Part shown: positions 33,214 to 41,097 of the stretch, piece after piece
Layout of the letters: each line of letters begins with the position of its first letter
How positions within the stretch are numbered: the stretch's first letter is position 1
Assembly (NCBI GenBank): GCA_030041135.1
Contig: JASHOL010000152.1
Coordinates: forward strand, 1-42,737
Direction of reading: 5' to 3'
DNA from: Streptosporangiaceae bacterium
GTDB taxonomy: Bacteria; Actinomycetota; Actinomycetes; Streptosporangiales; Streptosporangiaceae
Length of the DNA stretch: 42,737 nt
Made by a program: the position numbers and the translations under genes
The notes under the pieces: model-generated
What the model saw: the letters and a program-made list of their open reading frames with translations, nothing else
The model's database searches: none
Told to the model about the DNA's origin: nothing

Positions 33214-34302
33214 GTGAGTTTGTCCATCGGCATCGTCGGCCTGCCCAACGTCGGCAAGTCCACCTTGTTCAATGCGCTGACGCGGGCGAACGCGCTGGCG
33301 TCGAACTACCCGTTTGCAACTATTGATCCGAATGTTGGCATCGTCGGCATCCCTGACGCGCGGCTGGAAGCCCTAGCGGGACTGTACGACTCGGCTCGGA
33401 TCGTGCCGGCGACCGTGCGGTTCGTGGATATCGCCGGCCTCGTCCGCGGCGCCTCGGCCGGCCAGGGCCTGGGCAACCAGTTCCTTGCGCATATCCGCGA
33501 GACCGATGCGATCTGCCAGGTCGTGCGTGTCTTCACCGACCCGGACGTCAGCCACGTCGACGGTGACGTCTCGCCCGAGCGAGACATCGAGACGATCGCG
33601 ACGGAGCTGATGCTCGCCGACTTGCAGACGCTCGAGAACGCGACACCGCGGCTGGCGAAGGAAGCAAAGTTCGCCAAGGATCCCGAGCGGGTCCGGGTGG
33701 CCGAGGCTGCCGTGAAGGCTCAGCAGGTCCTGGATGGCGGTACCACTCTGTTCGCCGGCGCGAGGGCGGCCGGGCTTGACCTGGCCGACGTCCGCGAGCT
33801 GCAGCTGCTGACGGCCAAGCCTTTCCTGTACGTATTCAACGAGGACGACACCGAGCTGGCCGATGACGAGCTGCGGAAGCGGCTTACCGGGCTGGTAGCC
33901 CCGGCCGAGTCGGTCTTCCTGGACGCGAAGACCGAGGCCGAGCTGGCCGAGCTGCCGCCCGAGGAGGCGGCCGAGCTGCTGGCCGAACTTGGCCTCGGGG
34001 AACCTGGCCTGGCTCAGCTGGCCAGGGCCGGATTCGCGGCGCTGCACCTGTCGACGTTTCTCACGGCCGGCCCGAAGGAGGCTCGCGCCTGGACGATCCC
34101 GGTCGGCGCCACCGCACCCGAAGCCGCCGGGGTCATCCACAGCGATTTCCAGAAGAAGTTCATCAAGGCCGAGGTCGTGTCGTTTGGCGACCTCATGGCC
34201 GCTGGATCGCTGGTGGCGGCTCGTGCGGCCGGAAAGGTCAGGATCGAGGGCAAGGACTACGTCATGCGCGACGGCGATGTCGTCGAGTTCCGTCATGGAT
34301 AG
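33214..34302 (+). CDS. ychF: Redox-regulated ATPase YchF (Obg family)
   Basis: 362 residues. The start is GTG 33214 (VSLSIGIVG), the point where family homology begins. G1 is GLPNVGKS, G3 is DIAGLVRGAS, and the G4 position reads FNEDD rather than NKxD, the feature linked to ATP preference in YchF. A helical insertion and the C-terminal TGS domain (DFQKKFIKAEVVSFGDL to YVMRDGDVVEFRHG) follow. YchF binds ribosomes and negatively affects oxidative-stress defence in several bacteria. It is last in the conserved ispH block. Confidence 0.96.
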   Translation: MSLSIGIVGLPNVGKSTLFNALTRANALASNYPFATIDPNVGIVGIPDARLEALAGLYDSARIVPATVRFVDIAGLVRGASAGQGLGNQFLAHIRETDAICQVVRVFTDPDVSHVDGDVSPERDIETIATELMLADLQTLENATPRLAKEAKFAKDPERVRVAEAAVKAQQVLDGGTTLFAGARAAGLDLADVRELQLLTAKPFLYVFNEDDTELADDELRKRLTGLVAPAESVFLDAKTEAELAELPPEEAAELLAELGLGEPGLAQLARAGFAALHLSTFLTAGPKEARAWTIPVGATAPEAAGVIHSDFQKKFIKAEVVSFGDLMAAGSLVAARAAGKVRIEGKDYVMRDGDVVEFRHG

Positions 34303-34521
34303 GCATGGCGCACGGAAGGCCGCGGCGCGCTAATCGTCATCGACCATTGAATACGCGGTGCCTAGTTTGGGCGCGAACTAGCGACCGCGTGCAACCGCTC
34401 CGCCTTGCGCTGGAAGGGGCGTCGCGCTGTTGGCGGCACGAGTGCGTCGGCCCGCTGGCCGATCGGGGCACAACTGAGCTGTTTGCCATATGGGCAGCGC
34501 ACCGCGCTCGCTGGCGGCGGA

Positions 34522-34538
34522 CAGACGCTAAACGTCTG
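34522..34538 (-). terminator. Hairpin at the 3' end of the frameshifted membrane-protein gene
   Basis: CAGACG (34522-34527) and CGTCTG (34533-34538) around CTAAA, at the stop codon of the minus-strand remnant. It is short, and could serve either strand. Confidence 0.35.
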
Positions 34539-35442
34539 CCGAAGTCTCCGGGGCCGCCCCTCGCTCTCCCGCGATGGCGGCTGTTCGCTCTCTGTCGATC
34601 TCGCGGTGTAGCCGCCGCAGTCGCTTGCGTTGCTTGCGGGCGGTGCGCGGGTCCCGCAGGACCCTGACCTGGTCGCCGTTCACTCCGGTGATGGCGGCCA
34701 GATAGTTGGGAGTCCAGGCACCGAGGACGGTGAGGGTGTTCACGGTGGTCTTGTTGCGCGCGGGCCTCAGCCAGTCAGGGATCTCGGTGAACGGTTCCGG
34801 CTTGTAGTCTCGCTCGGCCTGGAGCCGGCCGGCGCTGTGCTCGGTAGTTAGGCCGGGATCGTGCGACGGCTCGAAGTGTCCCGTCCCGGGTCGTTATAGG
34901 ACAGGACGAATGCCTGGTAGTTGCCAGGGTTGCCGAACCAGTGACTCTCCGCGTACCCCGAAGCGCCGGGCGCTCCGGCGCGAGCTCCACCCGTCCACGG
35001 GGCCACGGAGCTCTGCAAACCGGGACGCCCCATGGCGAAGATCCACCTGCTCGTTAGTGAGGTACCGGGTACGGTACCGGAACCGGGGATCAGTCACGGT
35101 GACTGAGAAGGCTTCGACAGCGGCGCCAGCGTTGCGGACCAGGACTTGGAGCCACGCGTGCCGGGCCCGGAAGATCGGCTCTGTCGCATCGGCGAGCTTG
35201 CCCGCCGCCTCTGGCCGAGCAGTGCGGAATGTCGGCGCGCCGAACAAGGAAGTCACGTACTCAACGGTCACTCCGCAGGCCAGCTGGTCCAACTTCTGGC
35301 GGAGTTCCATGCGGCTGAAAACCGTAGCCCGGAGTCGGGCCATAGCACCCTGGTATATGGCGAAGACGACGCACAGGGCGCCAATTATCGTGGCGACCTC
35401 AGCCGTCCAGTTGAGGGTAAGGCCCTGACTGCTCGCGCGCAT
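34528..35442 (-). pseudogene. Frameshifted membrane-anchored hypothetical (possibly ETEC_3214-like)
   Basis: The gene reads in one frame from ATG 35442: a membrane helix (TAEVATIIGALCVVFAIYQGA), then FSRMELRQKLDQLACGVTVEYVTSLFGAPTF and AFSVTVTDPRFRYRTRYLT. Near 34990 protein-like sequence moves to another frame (GASGYAESHWFGNPGNYQAF, LSYNDPG), then near 34880 back to the first frame (TEHSAGRLQAERDYKPEPF, TTVNTLTVLGAWTPNYLAAI). The first frame has a TAA at 34894-34896 between the two. Restored length would be about 304 residues. Two compensating indels, real or from assembly, explain this. The family name is a weak recollection. Confidence 0.7.
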
Positions 35443-36020
35443 GACGTCAATTGTCCGGTGCAGGCCGGCGCTGGCGTAGCAATTGAGGCAGTATGCGCAG
35501 GTAAATAGCAGCTAGACCCTAGGCTTGCGGCGGGACCGCAGCCAGCTACTTGAGCATTGGTCTCGTAGATGCGTCCCCGAGGTCCTCCCGCCCGGAGTGC
35601 TTGCTACCGCAGCCGACCGCCTCGACGCCGTCGAAACCAATCAGCACAATCAAGCGAGCGGCAAGGCCCTAAGCCACTCCACCTGACCCCGCCAGCCACG
35701 AAGCGCGTTTGCTGGCGCAAGGGACTGCCTTACTCATTGGAGCGATCGCACTCATTGGAGCGACCGCCGAGAACCTCAGATGACACTCACTTGCCCGACA
35801 CCGCACGCGCCGCGGCAGAAGGGTTGATCCTGTCCAGCACTGGCGATGCATAAACATACGGCCGGCCTCCTGCCCACCTGGGCATGGCAAGGATCGCCGA
35901 CCGGTGCGGGTGGCTCGTGATAACCGCGTCCCTACCTGGCGAATTGCGTGCGGGCACGCAGTTCGGGTCGCTTGGTGCTATGCGCCGCGCACATCGAGCA
36001 CGGCGCCGTCCAGCGTGCGG
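35443..36020. other. Intergenic region without a supported gene
   Basis: 578 bp of less GC-biased sequence between the frameshifted gene and the sigma factor. It contains an 18-bp tandem duplication at 35731-35766. An open frame at 35569-35853 has low-complexity Arg/Pro content and no ribosome-binding site, so it is not called. Confidence 0.5.
35731..35766 (+). repeat. 18-bp tandem duplication
   Basis: Two adjacent copies of ACTCATTGGAGCGAYCG with one leading base each (35731-35748 and 35749-35766), differing at the first base and at Y. Confidence 0.75.
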
Positions 36021-36923
36021 TCATGTGACCCATGAGGGGACGATCTGGGCGAGCCGGTCGGGGTCGGTCAGCGCGTGGATCGCGGTGATGGCGCCGTCGG
36101 CGACCGTGAAGGCCATGACCGTGACCGGCCGCCCGCCTGCCATGATGAGAACACCGGGGGCCGTGTCGAGGAGGGCCGGATGGGCTACCGCTCCCGGGCG
36201 CGCGGCCGACGTCGCCCGGCCCGCGACTTCGGCCGCGCCGCGCACGGCAATGGTTCCGTCAGGGCCGGTCGCCCGGAGTTCGACGTCGGGGGCTAGCACG
36301 GCGAGCAGCCCGGCGAAGTCACCCCGGCCGGCCGCCGCGAAGAACGCGTCGATGACCTCGCGGGCTGCCGCGTCCGCGCCGGTCTGCGGCGTGCCCAGGC
36401 GGATCTGTCCGCGGGCCCGGCTGGCCAGCATCTTCGTGGCCGCGGTACTCCGGCTGAGGATCGCCGCGATCGCGTTGAACGGGACCTCGAACACGTCGTG
36501 CAGGACGAACGACACCCGCTCGGCCGGGGTGAGGGCATCCATGACGACACACAGCGCAAGGGCCACGGATTCCGCGACCACGGCGTCGTGCTCGGGATCG
36601 ATGCTCCGGGCCCCGGCCGCCTCCAGCGGGAGCATCCCGACGCTGAGCTCGAGCGGCTGCTCGCCCCGTGCCGCGCGCCGGCGTAGAGCGTCGAGGCAGA
36701 TCCGCCCGGTCACGGTGGTCAGCCAGCCGCGCAGGTCCTCGATACCCCCGCCGCCGGTGCGGGCCAGGCGCATCCACGCCTCCTGCACGGCATCGTCCGC
36801 GTCCGCGTCCGCGCCGAGTACGCGCAACGCGATCGCGTGCAGATAAGGGCGATGGGTCTCGAACTCGGTGGCGAGCTGTTCTTCTTCAGTCACGGTCATC
36901 CCCGTCGCGAGCAGTGGGGTCAC
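36021..36923 (-). CDS. ECF sigma factor, ECF41 (SigJ-like) with SnoaL-type C-terminal domain
   Basis: 300 residues. Sigma region 2 (HRPYLHAIALRVLGADADADDAVQEAWMRLAR) and region 4 (ALTPAERVSFVLHDVFEVPFNAIAAILSRSTAATKMLASRARGQI) are followed by a SnoaL-like domain from about 195 (VIDAFFAAAGRGDFAGLLAVLAPDVELRATGP) ending in ALTDPDRLAQI, in place of the family's NPDKV-type motif. In ECF41 the extension regulates the sigma factor instead of a classical anti-sigma. It is divergent from a carboxymuconolactone-decarboxylase-family gene, the standard ECF41 partner. GTG 36923 lies 6 nt after a -10 CGTC, so the mRNA is probably leaderless; ATG 36899 is the alternative start. Confidence 0.92.
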   Translation of the reverse strand: MTPLLATGMTVTEEEQLATEFETHRPYLHAIALRVLGADADADDAVQEAWMRLARTGGGGIEDLRGWLTTVTGRICLDALRRRAARGEQPLELSVGMLPLEAAGARSIDPEHDAVVAESVALALCVVMDALTPAERVSFVLHDVFEVPFNAIAAILSRSTAATKMLASRARGQIRLGTPQTGADAAAREVIDAFFAAAGRGDFAGLLAVLAPDVELRATGPDGTIAVRGAAEVAGRATSAARPGAVAHPALLDTAPGVLIMAGGRPVTVMAFTVADGAITAIHALTDPDRLAQIVPSWVT

Positions 36924-36929
36924 TATCAG

Positions 36930-36956
36930 GACGCATCCCGCGGCGATGAGGTAACA
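36930..36956 (-). promoter_or_regulatory. ECF41-type autoregulatory promoter of the sigma gene
   Basis: Minus strand: TGTTACC (36956-36950), 16 nt, CGTC (36933-36930). The reported ECF41 pattern, as I recall it, is TGTCACA-N16-CGTC. The predicted transcription start coincides with the GTG at 36923. Confidence 0.72.
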
Positions 36957-36967
36957 CCCCGGCCGAC

Positions 36968-36993
36968 GTTACCTCCCGACCCTGCCGGACGTC
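36968..36993 (+). promoter_or_regulatory. ECF41-type promoter of the CMD-family gene
   Basis: Plus strand: GTTACC (36968-36973), 16 nt, CGTC (36990-36993). Its -35 and that of the sigma gene form the perfect inverted repeat GAGGTAAC-N12-GTTACCTC (36948-36975). It predicts a leader of about 70 nt. Confidence 0.72.
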
Positions 36994-37068
36994 GTAGTAC
37001 CGTCCGCCGGTCCGCGACCTGCTCCATGGAGGCCAGAGAAGCAGGTAAACACGCCAAAGGAGATCACC

Positions 37069-37542
37069 ATGGACGCACGCATCGACTTCAGCACCTCCAA
37101 GATCCTTCAGGATTTCGTGAAGCGCATCAACGCGACATCGGCCGCGGTTCCTAAAGGGACGCTGCCGAGCGGGCTCGCAGACCTGGTTCTGACCAGAGCC
37201 AGCCAGATCAACGGCTGCGCGGTCTGCGTCGACATGCACACCAAGGACGCCGGACACGACGGGGAGACCCCGGTGCGGCTCAACCTGGTGGCGGCGTGGC
37301 GAGACGCGAACGTTTTTACCGACGCCGAGCGGGCCGCGCTCGAACTGACCGAGCAGGCCACCCGCATCGCCGACGCCGCCGGCGGCGTCACGGACGAGGC
37401 CTGGGCCAACGCGGCCAGGTACTACGACACCGATCAGCTCGCCGCGCTGGTGACGACAATCGCCGTCATCAACGCCTACAACCGGTTCAACGTTATGCTC
37501 AAGAACCAGGGCGGTGACTACCGGCCCGGACAGTGGGCGTGA
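37069..37542 (+). CDS. Carboxymuconolactone decarboxylase family protein (AhpD-like)
   Basis: 157 residues, cytoplasmic, all-helical. It has the AhpD-type redox motif in INGCAVCVDMHTKDA (CxxC followed by His), DAERAALELTEQAT and ALVTTIAVINAYNRFNVM. Such proteins act as peroxidase-linked thiol oxidoreductases or decarboxylases. Start ATG 37069 with AAGGAGAT 4 nt upstream, the best ribosome-binding site in this region. It is divergent from, and by the promoter match controlled by, the ECF41 sigma factor. Confidence 0.93.
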   Translation: MDARIDFSTSKILQDFVKRINATSAAVPKGTLPSGLADLVLTRASQINGCAVCVDMHTKDAGHDGETPVRLNLVAAWRDANVFTDAERAALELTEQATRIADAAGGVTDEAWANAARYYDTDQLAALVTTIAVINAYNRFNVMLKNQGGDYRPGQWA

Positions 37543-37834
37543 CGTCGGCGCCCGCTGGCCGGCCCCGACCCCCGGGTAAATGCCCAGTAAGCCGCCGCTG
37601 GCCGCCGGTCGGCCCGGCAGATCGAGAGTCGGGAACCCCGCCGGCCGGCCCGGAACCGGTCATGGCCGGGCATCTGGACGTGGCGCCCTCATACCCGTTC
37701 CGCCCGTGTCCGTCGGCTGGGCTACGGGCCGTATGCGATCAGGCTGGGATCGTAACGAGCTGGGTGCCCTGCTGGTTGTGGCCGGGCTCGGCCGCGCCGC
37801 TGGGTATGCGCTGAGCTCGCTCCTCGCGCTCCAC

Positions 37835-38077
37835 GGGCTGTGGGTCTCCGAAGCCGCGACGGGGGTGATCAAGGGCGCCTGCCGCCACCTGGTCGGCGAC
37901 CGGCCCGGCACCACCGGAGCACGATGGGGCCTGGACGGCGCCGAAGCCATCCTCACGCTGCGCGCGGTGATCAGCAACGGCGACTACTTCGAGGAACACC
38001 GGCGCTTCCACCTCGCCCCCGAGCATCAGCGGCGCTACCCCGGCACAGCGCATGGCCAGTACACGCTCGGGGCCTGA
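37835..38077 (+). pseudogene. ISKra4-like transposase remnant (C-terminal tail)
   Basis: Eighty codons from about [10 protein letters not shown] to the stop: [62 protein letters not shown]. This resembles the C-terminal end of ISKra4-family transposases, which are around 400 residues or longer. The upstream frame (to 37580) is Arg/Gly-rich and unrelated, so the catalytic core is gone. No terminal inverted repeats were found. The fragment runs into the start region of the MFS gene. Confidence 0.7.
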
Positions 38078-38135
38078 CCCGCCCCTCACCCGAGATGAGC
38101 TGCGTCGCTATTGTTTCGGGGTGCTGCTGGGCAAA

Positions 38136-39356
38136 ATGCTCCCTGCGGGCGGTGATGTCCGGCTTTTGTGGGCTGCCAGTGCCTGCAACTCGGGGGCGTC
38201 GTGGATTATGCAACTGGGCATCTTCGTCCACGTGCTCGAGCACTCGTCCACTTCGGTGCTCGCCTTTGTCGAGCTTGCTGGCACCCTCCCGGCGGTCCTG
38301 TGGATGCCGTTTGCCGGAGCCGTCGCCGATCGGCGTGATGTGCGCACTCTGGCGCTGGCGTCCATGGTGGTGCAGGCCGTGAGCGTGGCCGCAATGGCGG
38401 TGTTCTTCGGCATCGGCCCGTGGGCCATCGCTGTGCTGTATGGCGTGCAGGGCGCGGCTAATGCGCTGTGGCCTCCGGCCCGGCAGCGCTGGCTGTATGC
38501 GGTGGTCCCGCAGCAGCGATGGGCAGCGGCCAACGCCGCGATCGGCTCGGTGAGCGGAGTGATGACGATCGCCGCCGCGGCGCTTGGCGGCGTCCTATCC
38601 GCCTGGAGCATCGCGGGTGCATTCGCCGTCGCGGCTGCGGTCCAGGTCGTGTCCGTGGTGCCGCTGTTCGCCGTCACCCGGTCCCGGGCGCAGCGGCCGG
38701 CGATCCGGACACGCCGGGTGCTGCGGGCGGACCTGCTCGAAGGGTTCGTGGCGATGCGTGAGCTGCCCTTGGCTCGCTCGGTGATCTGGATCGGCATCGC
38801 CTGGGGCTTTATCGGGGGAGCGTACGACGTGCTGGTGGCCGCTTACGTCACCAAGGAACTGCATGGCGGCGGCCTGCTGCTCGGCGCGTTCTATGTGGTG
38901 GACGGCCTCGCGGTGATCGCCGGTTCGGTCGCCGCAACGCGGCTGCGCCGGGAATGGCACTTGCCGGCCTACGCCCTCGCGTATGCGGTGCAGGGAGCGG
39001 CCTGGGGGGTGATGTTCTTGGCCCACGCGGCCGCACTGGGCGCCACGTTCCTCGCGCTGATGCGCGTGGCCAGCGGCGTGATCATCGCGCTGGACACCAC
39101 CATCTTGCTCGCTACCGTGCCAGAAGGCCTGCGCGGCCGGGTCACCAGCCTGCACCAGACCACCTATGGCGCGGTGTCCCAGGTGTCGCTGGGAGCCTTC
39201 GGCGGATTCCTCGCCGCGGCCGGAGTTACGGCCGTGGGCGTTGCCACAGGAGCCGCATCGGTCCTGGCTGGCACGGCGTGGTGGGGCCTCAACGGGCACC
39301 GTGCCCGATCGCTATACCGCGAGACGGCACGCGAACCAGCGCGCCCTGACCCGTAA
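38136..39356 (+). CDS. MFS transporter, MFS_3 (EntS-like) family
   Basis: 406 residues, about eleven or twelve membrane helices. The family opening GDVRLLWAASACNSGASWIMQLGIFVHVLEHSSTSV is followed by AFVELAGTLPAVLWMPFAGAVADRRDVRTLAL (motif A-like), YGVQGAANALWPPARQRWLYAVVP, and VPEGLRGRVTSLHQTTYGAVSQVSLGAFGGFLA. ATG 38136 is chosen because homology starts there; the frame is open back to 38052 inside the transposase remnant, and no good ribosome-binding site marks any start. Such transporters export siderophores or drugs; substrate unknown. Confidence 0.85.
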   Translation: MLPAGGDVRLLWAASACNSGASWIMQLGIFVHVLEHSSTSVLAFVELAGTLPAVLWMPFAGAVADRRDVRTLALASMVVQAVSVAAMAVFFGIGPWAIAVLYGVQGAANALWPPARQRWLYAVVPQQRWAAANAAIGSVSGVMTIAAAALGGVLSAWSIAGAFAVAAAVQVVSVVPLFAVTRSRAQRPAIRTRRVLRADLLEGFVAMRELPLARSVIWIGIAWGFIGGAYDVLVAAYVTKELHGGGLLLGAFYVVDGLAVIAGSVAATRLRREWHLPAYALAYAVQGAAWGVMFLAHAAALGATFLALMRVASGVIIALDTTILLATVPEGLRGRVTSLHQTTYGAVSQVSLGAFGGFLAAAGVTAVGVATGAASVLAGTAWWGLNGHRARSLYRETAREPARPDP

Positions 39357-40021
39357 CGAGACACTGCTGCCAGGCATCCAATCGCTGGCAGCCGGTTACG
39401 AGGTGCGCAAGGACGACCCTGTCTCTAGCAGGGTCTTGAGGCTGGCCAGGACGGCAGGCCATCCTTCGGAGATGGCCGGCAGCACTGCGCTGCCCGGCGG
39501 CGAAGCCGTCATGGGTGACGGTGAGCTTGACGACGCCGTGGCCGACGTCCTCGATGTCGAAGGCGACCTTGGAGCGGGTTTCGGCGCGCCTCAGACTCGC
39601 TCGGCGAGTGCGCTGGCAGCAGTCCCCGGCACTGGAGCCACCGGAGGTCTCGCCTGCTCAGCGGGCCGGGAGGACATTAGCTGGCCAGGTTTAGCGGATT
39701 TAGTAAAGATCGTATCGGCTCTAGACAGGTCAGCTGCTAGCTTCACCTGGTCAGCGCCCGCGCGCGCCGGCCATGGATGCGGCGGTATTGGCTCGCGGTG
39801 CTGGATAGCCGACGCTCTTGAGCCGGCGGGCAGCATGAATGTAGCGGCGCCCGGCGTTAACGGTTACCGGCGCATCGCCTGCGCCGCGGGCTGTTACCAG
39901 GTGCCCCCCGCCGAGAGCGGGCGCGAACGATGGCCACGTCCCGATCAAGCGGCCAGAAAGCCGTCGGCTTGGCGACAGCCACGTTCGCGGCGGCTTTGTT
40001 CGCGTGGTCTGCGAGGGTCCG
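39357..40021. other. Region between the MFS and Rrf2 genes, mostly non-coding
   Basis: 665 bp. It holds the AHSA1-like remnant (39396-39590), an AT-rich patch near 39690-39730 (TTTAGCGGATTTAGTAAAGATCG), and a possible 31-codon ORF at 39930-40025. Other open frames here (39591-39836 and 39751-39948 on the minus strand) show no recognisable protein. Confidence 0.5.
39396..39590 (-). pseudogene. AHSA1/SRPBCC-family remnant with a frameshift
   Basis: One frame encodes AETRSKVAFDIEDVGHGVVKLTVTHDGFAAG; after a one-base shift at GCCGCCGGGCAGC (near 39495) another continues as GSAVLPAISEGWPAVLASLKTLLETGSSLRTS and stops at 39396. Together they match the C-terminal 65 residues of Aha1-domain (SRPBCC) proteins, with the typical GWPAVLASLKTLLETG ending. 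The first 90 or so residues are absent. The order of motifs makes chance unlikely. Confidence 0.75.
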
Positions 40022-40025
40022 CTAG
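39930..40025 (+). CDS. Possible 31-aa single-helix membrane peptide
   Basis: MATSRSSGQKAVGLATATFAAALFAWSARVR: a basic N-terminus followed by one hydrophobic helix. No ribosome-binding site. Its TAG overlaps the stop of the rrf2-like gene tail to tail (CTAG at 40022-40025), a junction seen at two real gene pairs in this window. Could be chance. Confidence 0.2.
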   Translation: MATSRSSGQKAVGLATATFAAALFAWSARVR

Positions 40026-40975
40026 GACCGGGAGATGGAGGGCGCCGGAGACGCGCTGGTGTAGTCCTGCTCGAGTCCGCGCGCTACCTGGCGCAGGAAC
40101 GAGCGCACGCTGGCCCGGGCCAGGCGGCTGAAGAGCGCTTCGGTCAGCGCCAGTCCAGCTCTGCCCTGGGGCGGCCGGTACAGCCCGGATAGGCGAAGCT
40201 CGGACCGATCCGGATCCAGGGACTCCAGCTGCAGCCGGCCCTCGAACCTGGTGAAAAGTCCGCCAGTTCCGGACGCCTCCCAGATAAAGGGAACGATGAG
40301 GCGACCGGCACTCGTTTCCGGCTCGCCGAGGTGGACAGCGACAGTCTTACCCAGCCAGCCAGGGCCGCCTGGCCCAACTTTGATCGTCAGCTCTTCGGCG
40401 TCGGATGCCTGGGCCTGGGCGGTGAGCCAGGACGTGCCGGCGCTGAGCCGGGCGGCTACGGCGTCTGCGGGCAGTTCCACGTGGACCGAGTCTCCCACCT
40501 TGATCGCCGCCGGGTGAGGGTGCGCGTCGTCCGGCACCGGATAGGTTCCTCGCGCTATCGCCGCGTCCCGTTCTGCCAGCACAGCCAGCGTGGTGGAGCC
40601 CAATACCTGCCGCAGGGAGGCGGTGGCCCTCGTCATCGTTTCGTGCAGGGGGCACACGTCATGCCAGCGGCACGGCCCGTCGCCGAGGGCACAACGCTGC
40701 GAGGCAAGCGGTCCCTCGGCCGCCTCTATCACCTCGGCCACGCTGATCAGGTCGGGTGACCGTGACAACCGGTAGCCGCCGTCCCGCCCGAAAGCGGACA
40801 CCGCGATCCCGGCATGCACCAGGTCGCCGACGATCTGCGACACATACGTACGCGGGATATCCATCTCCGCCGCGATCTCGCGCAGTTTCTTTGGTCTGCC
40901 GCTCCCGAACGCGCGCGCAAGGCAGATCGCGGCGGCCGCCGCGTAACTACCGCGTTTGGAGAGGGTCACGTCCAC
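40022..40975 (-). CDS. Rrf2-family regulator with Cys cluster and extra C-terminal domain
   Basis: 317 residues from GTG 40975. Residues 3-90 are an Rrf2 winged helix (TLSKRGSYAAAAAICLARAFG, LREIAAEMDIPRTYVSQIVGDLVHAGI, GRDGGYRLSRSPDLISVAEVIEAAEG). CALGDGPCRWHDVCPLH supplies three cysteines (C-x6-C-x5-C), like the Fe-S ligands of NsrR and IscR. After about residue 155 comes a 160-residue domain not usual in Rrf2 proteins (VHVELPADAVAARLSAG to SVRSFLRQVARGL), probably SRPBCC-like. A TAAACT 7 nt before the GTG suggests a leaderless mRNA. It is divergent from the ctaD unit. Confidence 0.85.
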   Translation of the reverse strand: MDVTLSKRGSYAAAAAICLARAFGSGRPKKLREIAAEMDIPRTYVSQIVGDLVHAGIAVSAFGRDGGYRLSRSPDLISVAEVIEAAEGPLASQRCALGDGPCRWHDVCPLHETMTRATASLRQVLGSTTLAVLAERDAAIARGTYPVPDDAHPHPAAIKVGDSVHVELPADAVAARLSAGTSWLTAQAQASDAEELTIKVGPGGPGWLGKTVAVHLGEPETSAGRLIVPFIWEASGTGGLFTRFEGRLQLESLDPDRSELRLSGLYRPPQGRAGLALTEALFSRLARASVRSFLRQVARGLEQDYTSASPAPSISRS

Positions 40976-40980
40976 AGCTG

Positions 40981-41000
40981 CAAGTTTAGGCTCCAACTTG
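40981..41000. promoter_or_regulatory. Palindrome over the rrf2-like promoter
   Basis: CAAGTT (40981-40986), 8 bp, AACTTG (40995-41000). It covers the candidate -10 (minus strand TAAACT, 40988-40983), so occupancy would block the gene's own transcription. Confidence 0.5.
40983..40988 (-). promoter_or_regulatory. rrf2-like gene -10 element, leaderless start
   Basis: TAAACT on the minus strand, 7 nt before GTG 40975. Confidence 0.45.
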
Positions 41001-41029
41001 ACCTTCCGGCGGCCGTCCTGCCGCGCTAC

Positions 41030-41048
41030 GTTTAGTCTTGAGCTAAAC
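41030..41048. promoter_or_regulatory. Palindrome upstream of the ctaD unit
   Basis: Perfect arms GTTTAG (41030-41035) and CTAAAC (41043-41048) with a 7-bp spacer, 50 bp before the start at 41098. The half-site AGTTTAG recurs at 40983-40989 in the rrf2-like promoter, as expected for one regulator serving both sides. Confidence 0.55.
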
Positions 41049-41097
41049 ATTTATGGCTGTGCTAGCCATGCCGGCTCTCGCAAGCCAGAAAGGTCGG

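Noticed and set aside
35569-35853. 94-codon plus-strand frame
   Set aside because: Low-complexity Arg/Pro/Ser sequence, no ribosome-binding site, no recognisable domain.
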